In this document: positions 17,708 through 27,556 of the stretch, one piece after another
Numbering within the stretch: the stretch's first letter is position 1
Layout of the letters: every line of letters begins with the position of its first letter
Assembly (NCBI GenBank): GCA_963783965.1
Contig: CAWAPQ010000003.1
Location: forward strand, 248,001 to 312,000
Direction: 5' to 3'
Length of the DNA: 64,000 bases
Source of the DNA: Bog-473 sp963783965
GTDB lineage: Bacteria; Actinomycetota; Acidimicrobiia; Acidimicrobiales; RAAP-2
Made by a program: the position numbers and the translations under genes
Notes under the pieces: model-generated
Told to the model about the DNA's origin: nothing
What the model saw: only the letters and a program-made list of their open reading frames with translations
The model's database searches: none

Positions 17708-20158
17708 ATGGACGTACGCGCCACCCGACGCGAACACTCGGGCAGGACACGAGCTCTCCTCGGCTACACCACCGCCATCGCCCTCCTCGCCGGCGGCCTC
17801 ACGGTGTTCGCAGCGTCCGGTCCCACCGCCCTCACGACCTCACCCGCGTCGGCGACCTCGGCGCCGTCCTCGCCACCGGTGGCCGTGTGCGGCAATGCGT
17901 CCTTGCTCACCGGGCCCGCCTCGCCTCCAGCGGGGGCGGTCAGCGTCCCGGCGGGGGACAACGCCGCGTTCTTCGACAGCTCCCTGGCGGCGTCGACGAC
18001 CTACTGGTTCGCACCGGGCACCCACACCCTCGGTTCGGGGGAGTACGACCACATCGACGCCGCCAGCAACGACAGGCTGATCGGCGGACCGGGTGCGGTC
18101 CTCGACGGCCGGGACGAGAACGACTTCGCCATCGAAGGCGCGGGCACCGACGTCACCATTGAGTACCTGACCATCGAGAACTTCACGGCCCCCCAGTCCC
18201 AAGGCGCGGTCAACCAGAACCTGAGCAGCGGCTGGGTGGTCGAGAACTCGACCATTCAGGACAACCCCGACGGGGCCGGCGTGATGGTGGATTCGAACGG
18301 CGTGCTCAACGACGACTGCCTCACCAGGAACGGCCAATACGGCTTCCAGACCTATTCGGGGTCCGACTCGGTCCCGGTCACCAACCTGACCATCACCAAC
18401 AACGAGATCAGCGACAACGACACGCAGAATTACGACACCGACGGGACGGGCACCTGCGGTTGTAGCGGCGGGGCGAAGTTCTGGAACGACCTGGGCGCGA
18501 CGGTGACGGGGAACTACATCCACGACAACGAGTCGGTGGGGCTGTGGATGGACACCGACAACGCCGGCTTCAACGTGAGCGACAACTACTTCTCGCACAA
18601 CTGGGACGTGGCCCTGATGTACGAAATCTCCTACAACGTCTCCATCACCGACAACACCTTCGTCGACAACGGCTGGATCGCCGGTCCCAACAACCCGGGC
18701 ACCGGGGCCATTGAGGTCAACAACTCGGGGAGCGACGCCGCGGTCCCGGGTGCCTACAACACCCAGTCGGTGATCTCGGGCAACGTGCTGACCGACAACT
18801 GGGGCGGGGTCGACATCTACGAGGACTCCGACCGCTTCTGCGGGACCCAGTCGGACAACACCTCGAGCGACTACTGCACCCTCGACAACCCGAGCGCCTA
18901 CAGCGTGTCCTCGTGCACGGCCCACGACACCGCCTCGGCCACGGCCGGCCAGAATCCCGACTACTACGACAACTGCCGTTGGAAGAGCCAGAACATCCTG
19001 GTCACAGACAACACGCTCAACCTCACGCCCGCCGACATCGGCTCGGACTGCACGGCGGGCAACGGCTGCGGCTTCGTCGGTCTCTACTCGGAGTGGGGCA
19101 CCTACCCGCCCTACGACGGCTACGCCGTGCCGTTGAACCTGGTCGACCACCAGGGCGTCGTGTTCAGCGACAACACCTACAACGGGCCGTTCGTCTTCGA
19201 CTCCATGTACCAGGGGGACACCGTGAGCTGGGCCCAGTGGAGCGGCGGCTACACCGACCCGAACTCCGACGCCGCCGTGGTGGCCCAAGATGCCGGGTCG
19301 ACCCTCAACGGGTCCGCCACCCCGGCACCGACCACCACCACGACCCGGCCCACCACTACGACGACCACCCGGCCGCCGCCGCCGGCCTCCGGGAGGTCGA
19401 CCGCGGCGACCAGGGCAAACGGCTACTGGCTCGCCCATTCCGACGGAGCGGTCGATCCGCACGGTGCGGTCCCGAACCTCGGGGGCGTGCAGGTTCCGGC
19501 GCTGAACGCCCCGATCACCCACATTGTGGCCACGCCCGACGGTGGCGGCTACTGGCTGGTGGCCTCGGACGGCGGCATCTTCAGCTTCGGCGACGCCGGG
19601 TTCCACGGCTCGACGAGTGGCCTGCGCCTGAACCGCCCCATCGTGGGCATGGCCCCGACGCCCGACGGTGGCGGCTACTGGCTGGTGGCCTCCGACGGCG
19701 GGATCTTCAGCTTCGGCGACGCCCCGTTCCTCGGGTCGACCGGCGGCATCCACCTCAACGAGCCCATCGTGGGCATGGCGCCGACGCCCGACGGCGGCGG
19801 CTACTGGCTGGTGGCCTCCGACGGCGGGATCTTCAGCTTCGGCGACGCCCCGTTCCTCGGGTCCACCGGCGGCATCCACCTCAACCAGCCCATCGTGAGC
19901 ATGGCGGCGACACCCGACGGCGCCGGCTACTGGCTGGTGGCCTCCGACGGCGGGATCTTCTCCTTCGGGGACGCCCGTTTCCTCGGCTCGACGGGCGGCA
20001 TCCACCTCAACCAGCCCATCGTGAGCATGGCGGCGACACCCGACGGCGCCGGCTACTGGCTGGTGGCCTCCGACGGCGGCATCTTCTCCTACGGCGACGC
20101 ACGGTTCTTCGGCTCCGCCGGTGCCCACCTGGCCCCGATCGTCGGCATGGCGACCTGA
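17708..20158 (+). CDS. Secreted right-handed beta-helix protein with C-terminal 42-residue repeats
   Basis: About 816 residues. A signal peptide (ALLGYTTAIALLAGGLTVFA) leads into a parallel beta-helix of roughly 450 residues with repeated Asn-rich coils such as VTNLTITNNEISDND and YNVSITDNTFVDNGW. Several Cys residues sit in its loops. A Thr/Pro linker (TTTTTRPTTTTTTRPPPP) near residue 545 precedes a propeller-like domain of five repeats of GYWLVASDGGIFSFGDA type plus a degenerate first copy. The start at 17708 puts the signal peptide at the N-terminus; earlier in-frame codons exist to 17483. Beta-helix proteins commonly bind or cleave polysaccharides, so an extracellular glycan role beside this locus is plausible. 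No catalytic residues can be assigned. A related but broken gene follows. Confidence 0.82.
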   Translation: MDVRATRREHSGRTRALLGYTTAIALLAGGLTVFAASGPTALTTSPASATSAPSSPPVAVCGNASLLTGPASPPAGAVSVPAGDNAAFFDSSLAASTTYWFAPGTHTLGSGEYDHIDAASNDRLIGGPGAVLDGRDENDFAIEGAGTDVTIEYLTIENFTAPQSQGAVNQNLSSGWVVENSTIQDNPDGAGVMVDSNGVLNDDCLTRNGQYGFQTYSGSDSVPVTNLTITNNEISDNDTQNYDTDGTGTCGCSGGAKFWNDLGATVTGNYIHDNESVGLWMDTDNAGFNVSDNYFSHNWDVALMYEISYNVSITDNTFVDNGWIAGPNNPGTGAIEVNNSGSDAAVPGAYNTQSVISGNVLTDNWGGVDIYEDSDRFCGTQSDNTSSDYCTLDNPSAYSVSSCTAHDTASATAGQNPDYYDNCRWKSQNILVTDNTLNLTPADIGSDCTAGNGCGFVGLYSEWGTYPPYDGYAVPLNLVDHQGVVFSDNTYNGPFVFDSMYQGDTVSWAQWSGGYTDPNSDAAVVAQDAGSTLNGSATPAPTTTTTRPTTTTTTRPPPPASGRSTAATRANGYWLAHSDGAVDPHGAVPNLGGVQVPALNAPITHIVATPDGGGYWLVASDGGIFSFGDAGFHGSTSGLRLNRPIVGMAPTPDGGGYWLVASDGGIFSFGDAPFLGSTGGIHLNEPIVGMAPTPDGGGYWLVASDGGIFSFGDAPFLGSTGGIHLNQPIVSMAATPDGAGYWLVASDGGIFSFGDARFLGSTGGIHLNQPIVSMAATPDGAGYWLVASDGGIFSYGDARFFGSAGAHLAPIVGMAT
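19544..20158 (+). repeat. Tandem 126-bp coding repeats (five units)
   Basis: Units begin at 19544, 19670, 19796, 19922 and 20048, each starting with Gly-(Gly/Ala)... codons for GYWLVASDGG. Period is exactly 126 bases (42 residues) and identity between the third, fourth and fifth units is very high, suggesting recent duplication. The last unit is shortened. The same protein repeat, more diverged, occurs six times in 20958-21707. Confidence 0.9.
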
Positions 20159-20276
20159 CCTCGAACCTGGCGATCCCGACCGGCCAGCAGGGCTCACAGA
20201 TGTTGGGCCTGAGTTGATCCCCGGCAAGACCCGCACGAGCCCGCACGCCCCAACCGCCACCACCGACGCTCTCCGC

Positions 20277-20294
20277 GAAAAGGCCAGCTCACCA
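20277..20294 (+). repeat. 18-bp direct repeat, copy 1
   Basis: The bases GAAAAGGCCAGCTCACCA occur here and again at 21945-21962 in the same orientation. The two copies flank the frameshifted repeat-protein gene, each in non-coding sequence about 140-260 bases upstream of a secreted-protein gene. Function unknown: shared regulatory site or duplication scar. Confidence 0.6.
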
Positions 20295-20431
20295 CGAGCG
20301 TCCGCGGCCCCAGCGCACGCCTCGCACCGCCAAATCGAGCGGCTCCCGCCACCCGGGCACGCCCGGCTCGATCGTGGTACTACTGACACAGCCGGTGAAA
20401 GAGTCCGGCGGTTCGAGCGAGGGGGGACGAC

Positions 20432-21707
20432 ATGTCCGGATCGCACGTACACCTGGGACGCATCGTCGGGCGCGTGGCGACTGCCGCCGCCCTGGCGACC
20501 GGGACCCTGGCCTTCCTGTCGGCCGCCGTCGTCCTCGCACCCGCACCGGCCGGTGCGTCGGCCACCTGCGGCATGTCCCTCGGAGTGCCCCAGGTCGAGG
20601 GCGCGGCCGGCAGCTTCGGCTTCGTGGTGCCGGCGATTCCCGCCGTGGCGGGGCAGGTCTGCAACGCCACCATCTCGGTGACCGGGACGATCGCCGACGG
20701 CCGGCGGCACCCGCCCGGGCAACGTGAACGGAAACGGTCAGGCCTATGCCCTCACCGTGAGCTTCCTCCCGGGCCAGCCGCCGCCCTCCATCCTCTGGCA
20801 ATGGACGCCGCACTGCGCCGACCCGGTGAGCAACGCCTACCGGTTCTCGGCCTCGAGCGCAGCGGCGGGCACCGTCACGACCTCGACGCTCGAGGGCACG
20901 CCGTGCAGCTCCTTCGGGAACGTCAGCGCCTCGACCCTCCTCGCGCCCGTCGTCCTGGTGGCCAGTCCGGGGTCCTACGTCGGGATGGCGGCGACGCCGG
21001 GCAACCTCGGCTACTGGCTGGCCCAGGCGGGCGGTGGCATCGGCGTGCAGGGGAACGCCACCAACCAGGGGATGCCGTTCGGCAACGTCGCCGTGGTGGG
21101 CGTCGCGGCCGCGGCGTCGGGCGGCTACTGGGTGGCCACGGCCGACGGGGGAGTGTGGGCCTACGGGGCGCCGTTCTTCGGGTCCATGGGCGGCACGCCG
21201 CTCAATGCGCCGGTCGTCGGCATCGCGTCGACGCCGGACCACGGCGGCTACTGGCTGGTCGCCTCCGACGGCGGTGTCTTCTCCTTCGGTGACGCCAGGT
21301 TCTTCGGCTCGGTCCCGGGTGCCCTCCCGCCGGGCCAGTCGCTCAACCAGCCCGTCGTCGGCATCGCCTCCTCCGACGATGGTCTCGGCTACTTCATGGT
21401 GGCCAGCGACGGCGGCATCTTCGCCTTCGGCGATGCGCACTTCTGGGGCTCCATGGGTGGCACGCACCTCAACAAGCCGGTCGTGGGCATGGTGGGCAAC
21501 GGCGTGGGCGGGTACTGGCTCGTGGCCAGCGACGGCGGGGTCTTCTCCTTCGACGCCACCTTCTACGGTTCGCTCGGGGGCATTCCGCTCGTCTCCCCGG
21601 TGACGGGGATCACGACGACCTCCGACGGCGCCGGCTACTGGATGGTGGCGGGCGACGGGGGCGTGTTCGCCTTCGGCGACGCACCCTTCTGGGGTTCTCC
21701 CGCCTGA
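20432..21707 (+). pseudogene. Secreted GYWLVASDGG-repeat protein, interrupted by one frameshift
   Basis: The N-terminal part starts at ATG 20432 with a signal peptide (VATAAALATGTLAFLSAAVVLA, then APAGASA) and a short beta-rich domain. Near 20697-20705 the reading moves to another frame, in which GNVNGNGQAYALTVSFLPGQ continues without a break to the stop at 21707. About six diverged 42-residue repeats fill the C-terminal half, for example GGYWLVASDGGVFSFGDARF. One missing base in a GC-rich run (GACGGCCGGCGGC) would restore a protein of about 425 residues. It is a paralogue of the preceding gene's C-terminal domain without the beta-helix. The break may be sequencing error or true decay. The ribosome binding site GAGGGGGGA lies about three bases before the ATG. 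Confidence 0.75.
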
Positions 21708-22205
21708 CCGACAGCGCAGGCCCTCTCAGCTGGGGTTTTCCGAGGTGGGGGCAACGGATCGGTCCGCCGGACCCGGTGGCGGCGTGGCCGACCGAGATCC
21801 GCCCTGAAGGCAACCCAGCCGTCCCGCTTCGAAGCTGCTGGTCAGCGGCCTCGGAGCCCCACGGTGACAACTTGAATCAAAGTCTGACAATCGGGCGACA
21901 ATTACTTCTGACACACCCTCGACAACCCAGCCTGGGAAGGACCTGAAAAGGCCAGCTCACCAGGGATTTCGACGAACCGATTGCTCCGTTGACCGGTTGG
22001 ATTGCGGTTGCCCCCAAGGTGCGAGACGGTTGACGGGGCCTGGGTCTCATGCTTTTCTTACAACTCGATTGGCGAAGTAAGTGGTTTGGCGACCATTTCC
22101 GGCGGGCTCTTTGACTCCCTGGCAGTGGACTAACCGCGTTGCGATGACGAAACGACGGTTTCCAGGCGGAAACTCCCAAGTGAGCGGCAGAGGAGCGAGA
22201 TCGAG
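21708..22205. other. Intergenic region upstream of the collagen-like gene
   Basis: No gene seen. It is less GC-rich than its neighbours and contains the second copy of the 18-bp repeat (21945-21962). Given the length, it probably holds the promoter and 5' leader of the collagen-like gene. I could not match it to a known riboswitch. Confidence 0.5.
21945..21962 (+). repeat. 18-bp direct repeat, copy 2
   Basis: Exact copy of 20277-20294 in the same orientation, about 245 bases upstream of the collagen-like gene. Confidence 0.6.
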
Positions 22206-25200
22206 ATGACGAAGCGGCAGAAGGAGCGGAAGGGCGGGCGGTACACACCGCCGAAGCGCAACAAGATCGTTTCTGCGGCCCTAGGTGTCGCCGCATTGGT
22301 CGCCACAGGTGGCCAGTTCATGGGCGTCACCGAGGGTGCCGCCGCCGGCCGGCGCTGCCATCAGCCCGTTCATCCCGCAAGGTGCGACCGGGGCTACCGG
22401 TGCCACCGGAGCGAAGGGTGCGACCGGGGCAACGGGTGCCACCGGGGCAAAGGGTTCGACCGGTGCATCTGGTGCGACGGGTGCCGCGGGTGCCAAGGGT
22501 TCGACCGGTGCATCTGGTGCCACCGGTGCCGCTGGCGCCAAGGGTGCCACCGGCGCGACTGGGGCCGCTGGACCGGCCGGTCCGCAAGGACCCGTGGGTG
22601 CGACCGGCCGAACTGGAGCGACTGGTGCAACCGGAGCCGCAGGCTCCAACGGCGCGACTGGTGCGAATGGGGCCGTGGGTGCGACGGGTGCCGCAGGAGC
22701 CGTTGGGCCAATGGGTCCGCAAGGCCCGGCCGGTGCCACTGGTGCTGAAGGTGCCACGGCGCGCCGGTGCCAACGGTGCGACCGGTGCCAGCGGCGCGGA
22801 CGGGACCAACGGAGCCACCGGTGCTGACGGGGCCGACGGGCGCTGACCGGTGCCACGGGTGCCGACGGCACGAATGGGACCAACGGTGCCACTGGTGCGA
22901 CGGGCGCCAACGGTGCCACGGGTGCCGACGGGTGCCAACGGTGCCACGGGTGCCGACGGGACCAACGGAGCCACTGGTGCTGACGGCGCCGTGGGTGCGA
23001 CCGGTGCCAACGGCACGAACGGGACCAACGGTGCCACTGGTGCCGACGGCGCCACCGGTGCCGCGGGTGCACTGGCGCCAACGGCACGAACGGCGACCAA
23101 CGGTGCGACCGGTGCTGACGGTGCCAACGGTGCGACCGGTGCGCACGGGTGCCAACGGTGCGACTGGGACCAACGGCACGAACGGTGCCACTGGTGCGAC
23201 CGGCGCCACAGGGTGCCACGGTGCCAACGGTGCTGACGGCGCTGACCGGCGCCAACGGTGCCACCGGTGCCACTGGTGCGGACGGGACCAACGGTGCCAC
23301 GGGTGCTGACGGGACCAACGGTGCCACTGGTGCTGACGGGGCCGTACGGTGCCGACTGGTGCCAACGGGTGCCAACGGCGCCAACTGGTGCTGACGGCGC
23401 CACGGGTGCGACCGGAGCCAACGGGTGCTGACGGTGCCGACGGTGCGACCGGTGCCACGGTGCTGACGGAGCTGTCGGTGCCGCAGGGCCCGGCCGGCGC
23501 AACTGGTGCCGATGGGGCCACTGGTGCCACCGGTGCTGACGGGGCCGTACGGTGCGACTGGTGCCAACGGTGCGACGGGACCAACGGTGCCACTGGTGCT
23601 GACGGGTGCCAACGGTGCCACTGGTGCCGACGGGACCAACGGTGCCACTGGTGCTGACGGGACCAACGGTGCCGACCGGTGCCACGGGTGCCACCGGTAC
23701 CAACGGTGCGACGGTGCCACTGGGCGCGGCCGGTGCCACGGGTGCGACCGGTGCCCAGGTGCGACCGGCACAACGGTGCCAACGGTGCCACTGGTGCTGA
23801 CGGGACCAACGGTGCCACCGGTGCCGACGGCGCTGACCGGTGCCGACTGGTGCCAACGGCACAACGGGACCAACGGGCGACCGGAGCCACGGGCGCTGAC
23901 GGAGCTGTCGGTGCGACCGCAAGGCCCGGCCGGCGCGACCGGTGCTGCTGGTGCGACGGGCGCTAACGGAGCGACTGGCGCCAACGGAGCCACAGGGGCG
24001 CGGGCACAAACGGCGCAGAACGGCGCAAAACGGCCAAAACGGCACTAACGGCAACAACGGCAACAACGGAGCCACTGGCGCCAACGGCGCTGTGCGGTGC
24101 GACCGGTGCCAACGGCACGAACGGCACGAACGGGACCAACGGAGCGACGGCGCCACGGGTGCCAACGGCACGAACGGGACCAACGGTGCCACTGGTGCCA
24201 ACGGCACGAACGGGCCAACGGTGCGACTGGTGCTAACGGCACGAATGGGACCAACGGAGCGACCGGAGCCACTGGTGCTGACGGCGCCGGGTGCGGTGCC
24301 AGGCCGAACGGGACCAACGGTGCTGACGGAGCTACTGGTGCCGCAGGGCTGCCGGCCAAGGCCCAACGGCACGACCGGTGCCGATGGGGCCACTGGTGCC
24401 ACAGGTGCTGACGGGGCCGTCGGTGCGACGGGGCCAACGGCACGAACGGGACCAACGGTGCCACTGGTGCTGACGGGGCCAACGGTGCCACTGGTGCTAA
24501 CGGCGCCAACGGTGCGACTGGTGCCAACGGTGCGACCGGCACGAACGGGACCAACGGTGCCACCGGTGCGACGGGGCCAACGGTGCCACGGGTGCTGACG
24601 GCGCTGTCGGTGCGACTGGTGCCAACGGCACGAACGGCACGAACGGGACCAACGGAGCGACCGGAGCCACTGGTGCTGACGGCGCCGTGGGTGCGACTGG
24701 TGCCACAGGTGCTGACGGAGCTGTCGGCCCGCAAGGCCCGGCCGGCGCAACCGGTGCCGATGGGGCCACTGGTGCCACAGGTGCTGACGGGCCGTCGGTG
24801 CACGGGTGCCAACGGCACGAACGGGACCAACGGCACGACGGGCCACTGGTGCGACGGGTGCCGACGGCGCCGTCGGTGCCACTGGAGCCAACGGCACGAA
24901 CGGGACCAACGGTGCCACTGGTGCTGACGGCACGAACGGGACCAACGGAGCGACCGGAGCCACTGGTGCTGACGGCGCCGTGGGTGCGACCGGCGCCACA
25001 GGTGCTGACGGAGCTGTCGGCCCGCAAGGCCCGGCCGGCGCAACTGGTGCCGATGGGGCCACTGGTGCCACAGGTGCTGACGGCGCCGACGGTGCCACGG
25101 GAGCCAACGGCACGAACGGGACCAACGGTGCCACTGGTGCTGACGGGGCCAACGGTGCCACGGGTGCTGACGGCACGACCGGTGCGGTGCGACTGGAGCC

Positions 25201-26762
25201 AACGGTACGAACGGGACCAACGGTGCCACTGGTGCTGACGGGGCCAACGGTGCCACGGGTGCGACGGCGCCGTGGGTGCGACTGGAGCCAACGGCACGAA
25301 CGGGACCAACGGAGCGACCGGAGCCACTGGTGCTGACGGCGCCGTGGGTGCGACTGGTGCCACAGGTGCTGACGGAGCTGTCGGCCCGCAGGCCCGGCCG
25401 GCGCAACTGGTGCCGATGGGGCCACTGGTGCCACAGGTGCTGACGGCGCCGTGGGTGCGACTGGTGCCAACGGCACGAACGGGACCAACGGCACGAACGG
25501 GGCCAACTGGTGCGACGGGTGCTGACGGCGCCGTGGGTGCGACGGGAGCCAACGGCACGAACGGGACCAACGGAGCCACTGGTGCTGACGGCGCCGTGGG
25601 TGCGACTGGGCCAACGGCACGAACGGGACCAACGGAGCGACCGGAGCCACTGGTGCTGACGGAGCTGTCGGCCCGCAAGGCCCGGCCGGCGCAACTGGTG
25701 CCGATGGGGCCACTGGTGCCACAGGTGCTGACGGGCGCGGTGGTGCTACGGGTGCCAACGGCACGAACGGGACCAACGGCACGAACGGGGCCGACTGGTG
25801 CCACGGGTGCTGACGGCGCCGACGGTGCGACGGGAGCAAGGCACGAACGGGACCAACGGAGCCACTGGTGCTGACGGCGCCGTGGGTGCGACTGGAGCCA
25901 ACGGCACGAACGGGACCAACGGAGCGACCGGAGCCACTGGTGCTGACGGACGCCGTGGGTGCGACCGGTGCCACAGGTGCTGACGGAGCTGTCGGCCCGC
26001 AAGGCCCGGCCGGCGCAACTGGTGCCACAGGTGCCGCTGGTGCCGTCGGCGCCACAGGAGCAACGGGCGCCACGGGACCGGAGTCATGGACCGCAGGGTC
26101 CGGCCGGGGTTACGGGTCCCACCGGTGCCACAGGAGCTGTGGTCCCACGGGTGCCACGGGACCAACGGCACCAACGGAGCAACCGGCGCAACCGGAGCGG
26201 GAACCAACGGAACCAACGGAGCCAATGGAGCCACGGGTGCCACTGGCGCCACGGGACCAACGGGACCAACGGAGCGACTGGGGCCACGGGTGCCACTGCA
26301 CCAACGGCACCAACGGAGCGACTGGTGCTACGGGTCCCACAGGTCCGAACTTCATCTACGGGCAACGGTGGTCAGTACGCGTGCTACTTCTACGACTGCT
26401 CGATCATCGGTGTGCAGATGGCGGCACCACGACCAGCGCTCAGTTCGTCGGAGTTGGGGAGACAAGCGCCACTGAAGCCAATGCCTCGCAGGTGCTCGAC
26501 ACGACCATCAGCGGAAGCAGCACCTTCTACGTCTCGCTGAACGGTGTGACCGGTTTCGGCAGTGGCCGTACTGTTACCGTCCTGCTTCGTGTCAATGGCG
26601 CGACCGTCGCTGGACGCACCAGCACGATTCACCGCGGACGGTACGTCGCACGTGACGATCGCGCACCGGAGCATCACGCCCAGCTCCCCGGTCGACGTCA
26701 GGTACGATGGTCAGCAGCAGCATCAGCGGTTCGCTGACCTCAGCTGGAGTATTGGGCCGTGA
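22206..26762 (+). pseudogene. Collagen-like Gly-X-Y repeat surface protein, frame broken many times
   Basis: The start at ATG 22206 follows GAGGAGCGAG and encodes a basic N-terminus (MTKRQKERKGGRYTPPKRNK) and one hydrophobic helix (VSAALGVAALVATGG). Near 22345 the frame shifts, and in the next frame AISPFIPQGATGATGATGAK begins about 4 kb of collagen triplets (GAT, GAD, GAN, GTN, GPQ). The frame changes repeatedly after that, always continuing the same triplets. After 26340 a globular C-terminal domain is readable in pieces: GPNFIYG, then GQYACYFYDCSIIG, then TTTSAQFVGVGETSATEANA, then FTADGTSHVTIAHRSITP, ending LSWSIGP. Restored, it would be about 1500 residues. Such proteins form trimeric surface fibres or matrix. 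Error in a repeat-rich assembly is likely, but decay or phase variation is possible. Confidence 0.7.
22372..26350 (+). repeat. Collagen-type nonanucleotide array with 290-370 bp higher-order units
   Basis: Short units of the GGTGCNACN type make up almost the whole interval. A longer unit containing GPQGPAGATGADGATGATG recurs at about 24717, 25011, 25375, 25661 and 25985, with diverged versions near 23470 and 23890. Spacings are 286-364 bases. The opposite strand is open over long distances only because the repeat lacks stop-generating triplets. Confidence 0.85.
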
Positions 26763-26807
26763 CGAGGTCGCTTCCAGCGACCACCCGATCGTAACAGACT
26801 AACGCTG

Positions 26808-26838
26808 CGAAGGGGAGGCCCTCAGGGCCTCCCTTTCG
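26808..26838 (+). terminator. Hairpin terminator after the collagen-like gene
   Basis: Arms 26808-26821 and 26825-26838 pair over 14 bases with a single G-T wobble and a three-base loop. It lies 46 bases beyond the stop at 26762. The T-run is short, as is common in GC-rich genomes. Confidence 0.7.
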
Positions 26839-27556
26839 CCGTTCATGGGGCCATCATTCCGGCCCTGGTGTTTCCACAATCGTTTCCACCGAGTCGCAGC
26901 GTCCGAGGCCTCAGAACGCCATGTCCGAGCCAGGAGCGGCCAGATATGCGCTACAGGACAAGCCCGCCTCCATCCCTCCGGCCCGGGCGGGCCTGCGGCG
27001 CCGTCCGGCAGTGCGGGCTGGTGGCGACTATGCGCTGGTTCGCGCGCTCCAGGATCAGCCGGGAACTCTCGAGCTTGGCCTCCATGACCTCTCTGCCCGC
27101 TGTCGAAGTCCAGCGCCGTGAGCCGACTCGCCTTGAGCAAGGCACACACCGGCCTCACGGGCGAGTTTCGATACTTGGCTTCTGTGGTGCGACTGGCCGG
27201 CCGGATAGCACCACCGGCCCTTTGGGCGTCGCAAAGCCGACCATGCCCATTTCCACCTGACAAGTTCTGGCACCGACTCCGGATAATGTCAATCATCTTC
27301 CTTAGCCGTCTCAGATGGTGTTCTGAGCCCGAAGAACGACGGACGGATTCATGAAGCCATAGCACTCAGGCTGTCCTAGCCTGACCTTGATCGGGATGAA
27401 AGGCGAAGGACACTTAATTGTAGATGAGCTGGTATCCAGGGAAGGGAAAGTCGCTCAGAGCGAGTCTGGATCGAGGTCACTTGGTGATCTCTAACTCGGG
27501 TCCGAAATCCGATTCGTCTCAGCCAGTCTCAAGCTTGCCTCTATGATTTTCTCACT
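26839..27556. other. Intergenic region, no confident gene
   Basis: Several short frames exist on both strands, the longest being a minus-strand frame over 26799-27365, but none shows a recognisable domain or good start. Third-position GC is uneven. The last 150 bases are AT-richer and probably contain the promoter of the following membrane transferase. Confidence 0.45.

Noticed and set aside
17840..20722. Minus-strand 960-residue open frame
   Set aside because: It lies opposite the beta-helix gene and its paralogue. Its repeated stretches mirror the 126-bp repeats, and it has no recognisable domain.
20277..21962. The 18-bp direct repeats as attachment sites of a mobile element
   Set aside because: No integrase, tRNA or mobility gene lies between or beside them; only a secreted-protein gene is enclosed.
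22327..26073. Minus-strand open frames of up to 1248 residues rich in APVAP
   Set aside because: They are the complement of the collagen-triplet repeat, which contains no triplets that give stops on the other strand. Composition is pure repeat shadow and there is no start region or domain.
22372..26350. Possible CRISPR array
   Set aside because: Repeats are contiguous short coding triplets without unique spacers, and no cas genes are present.
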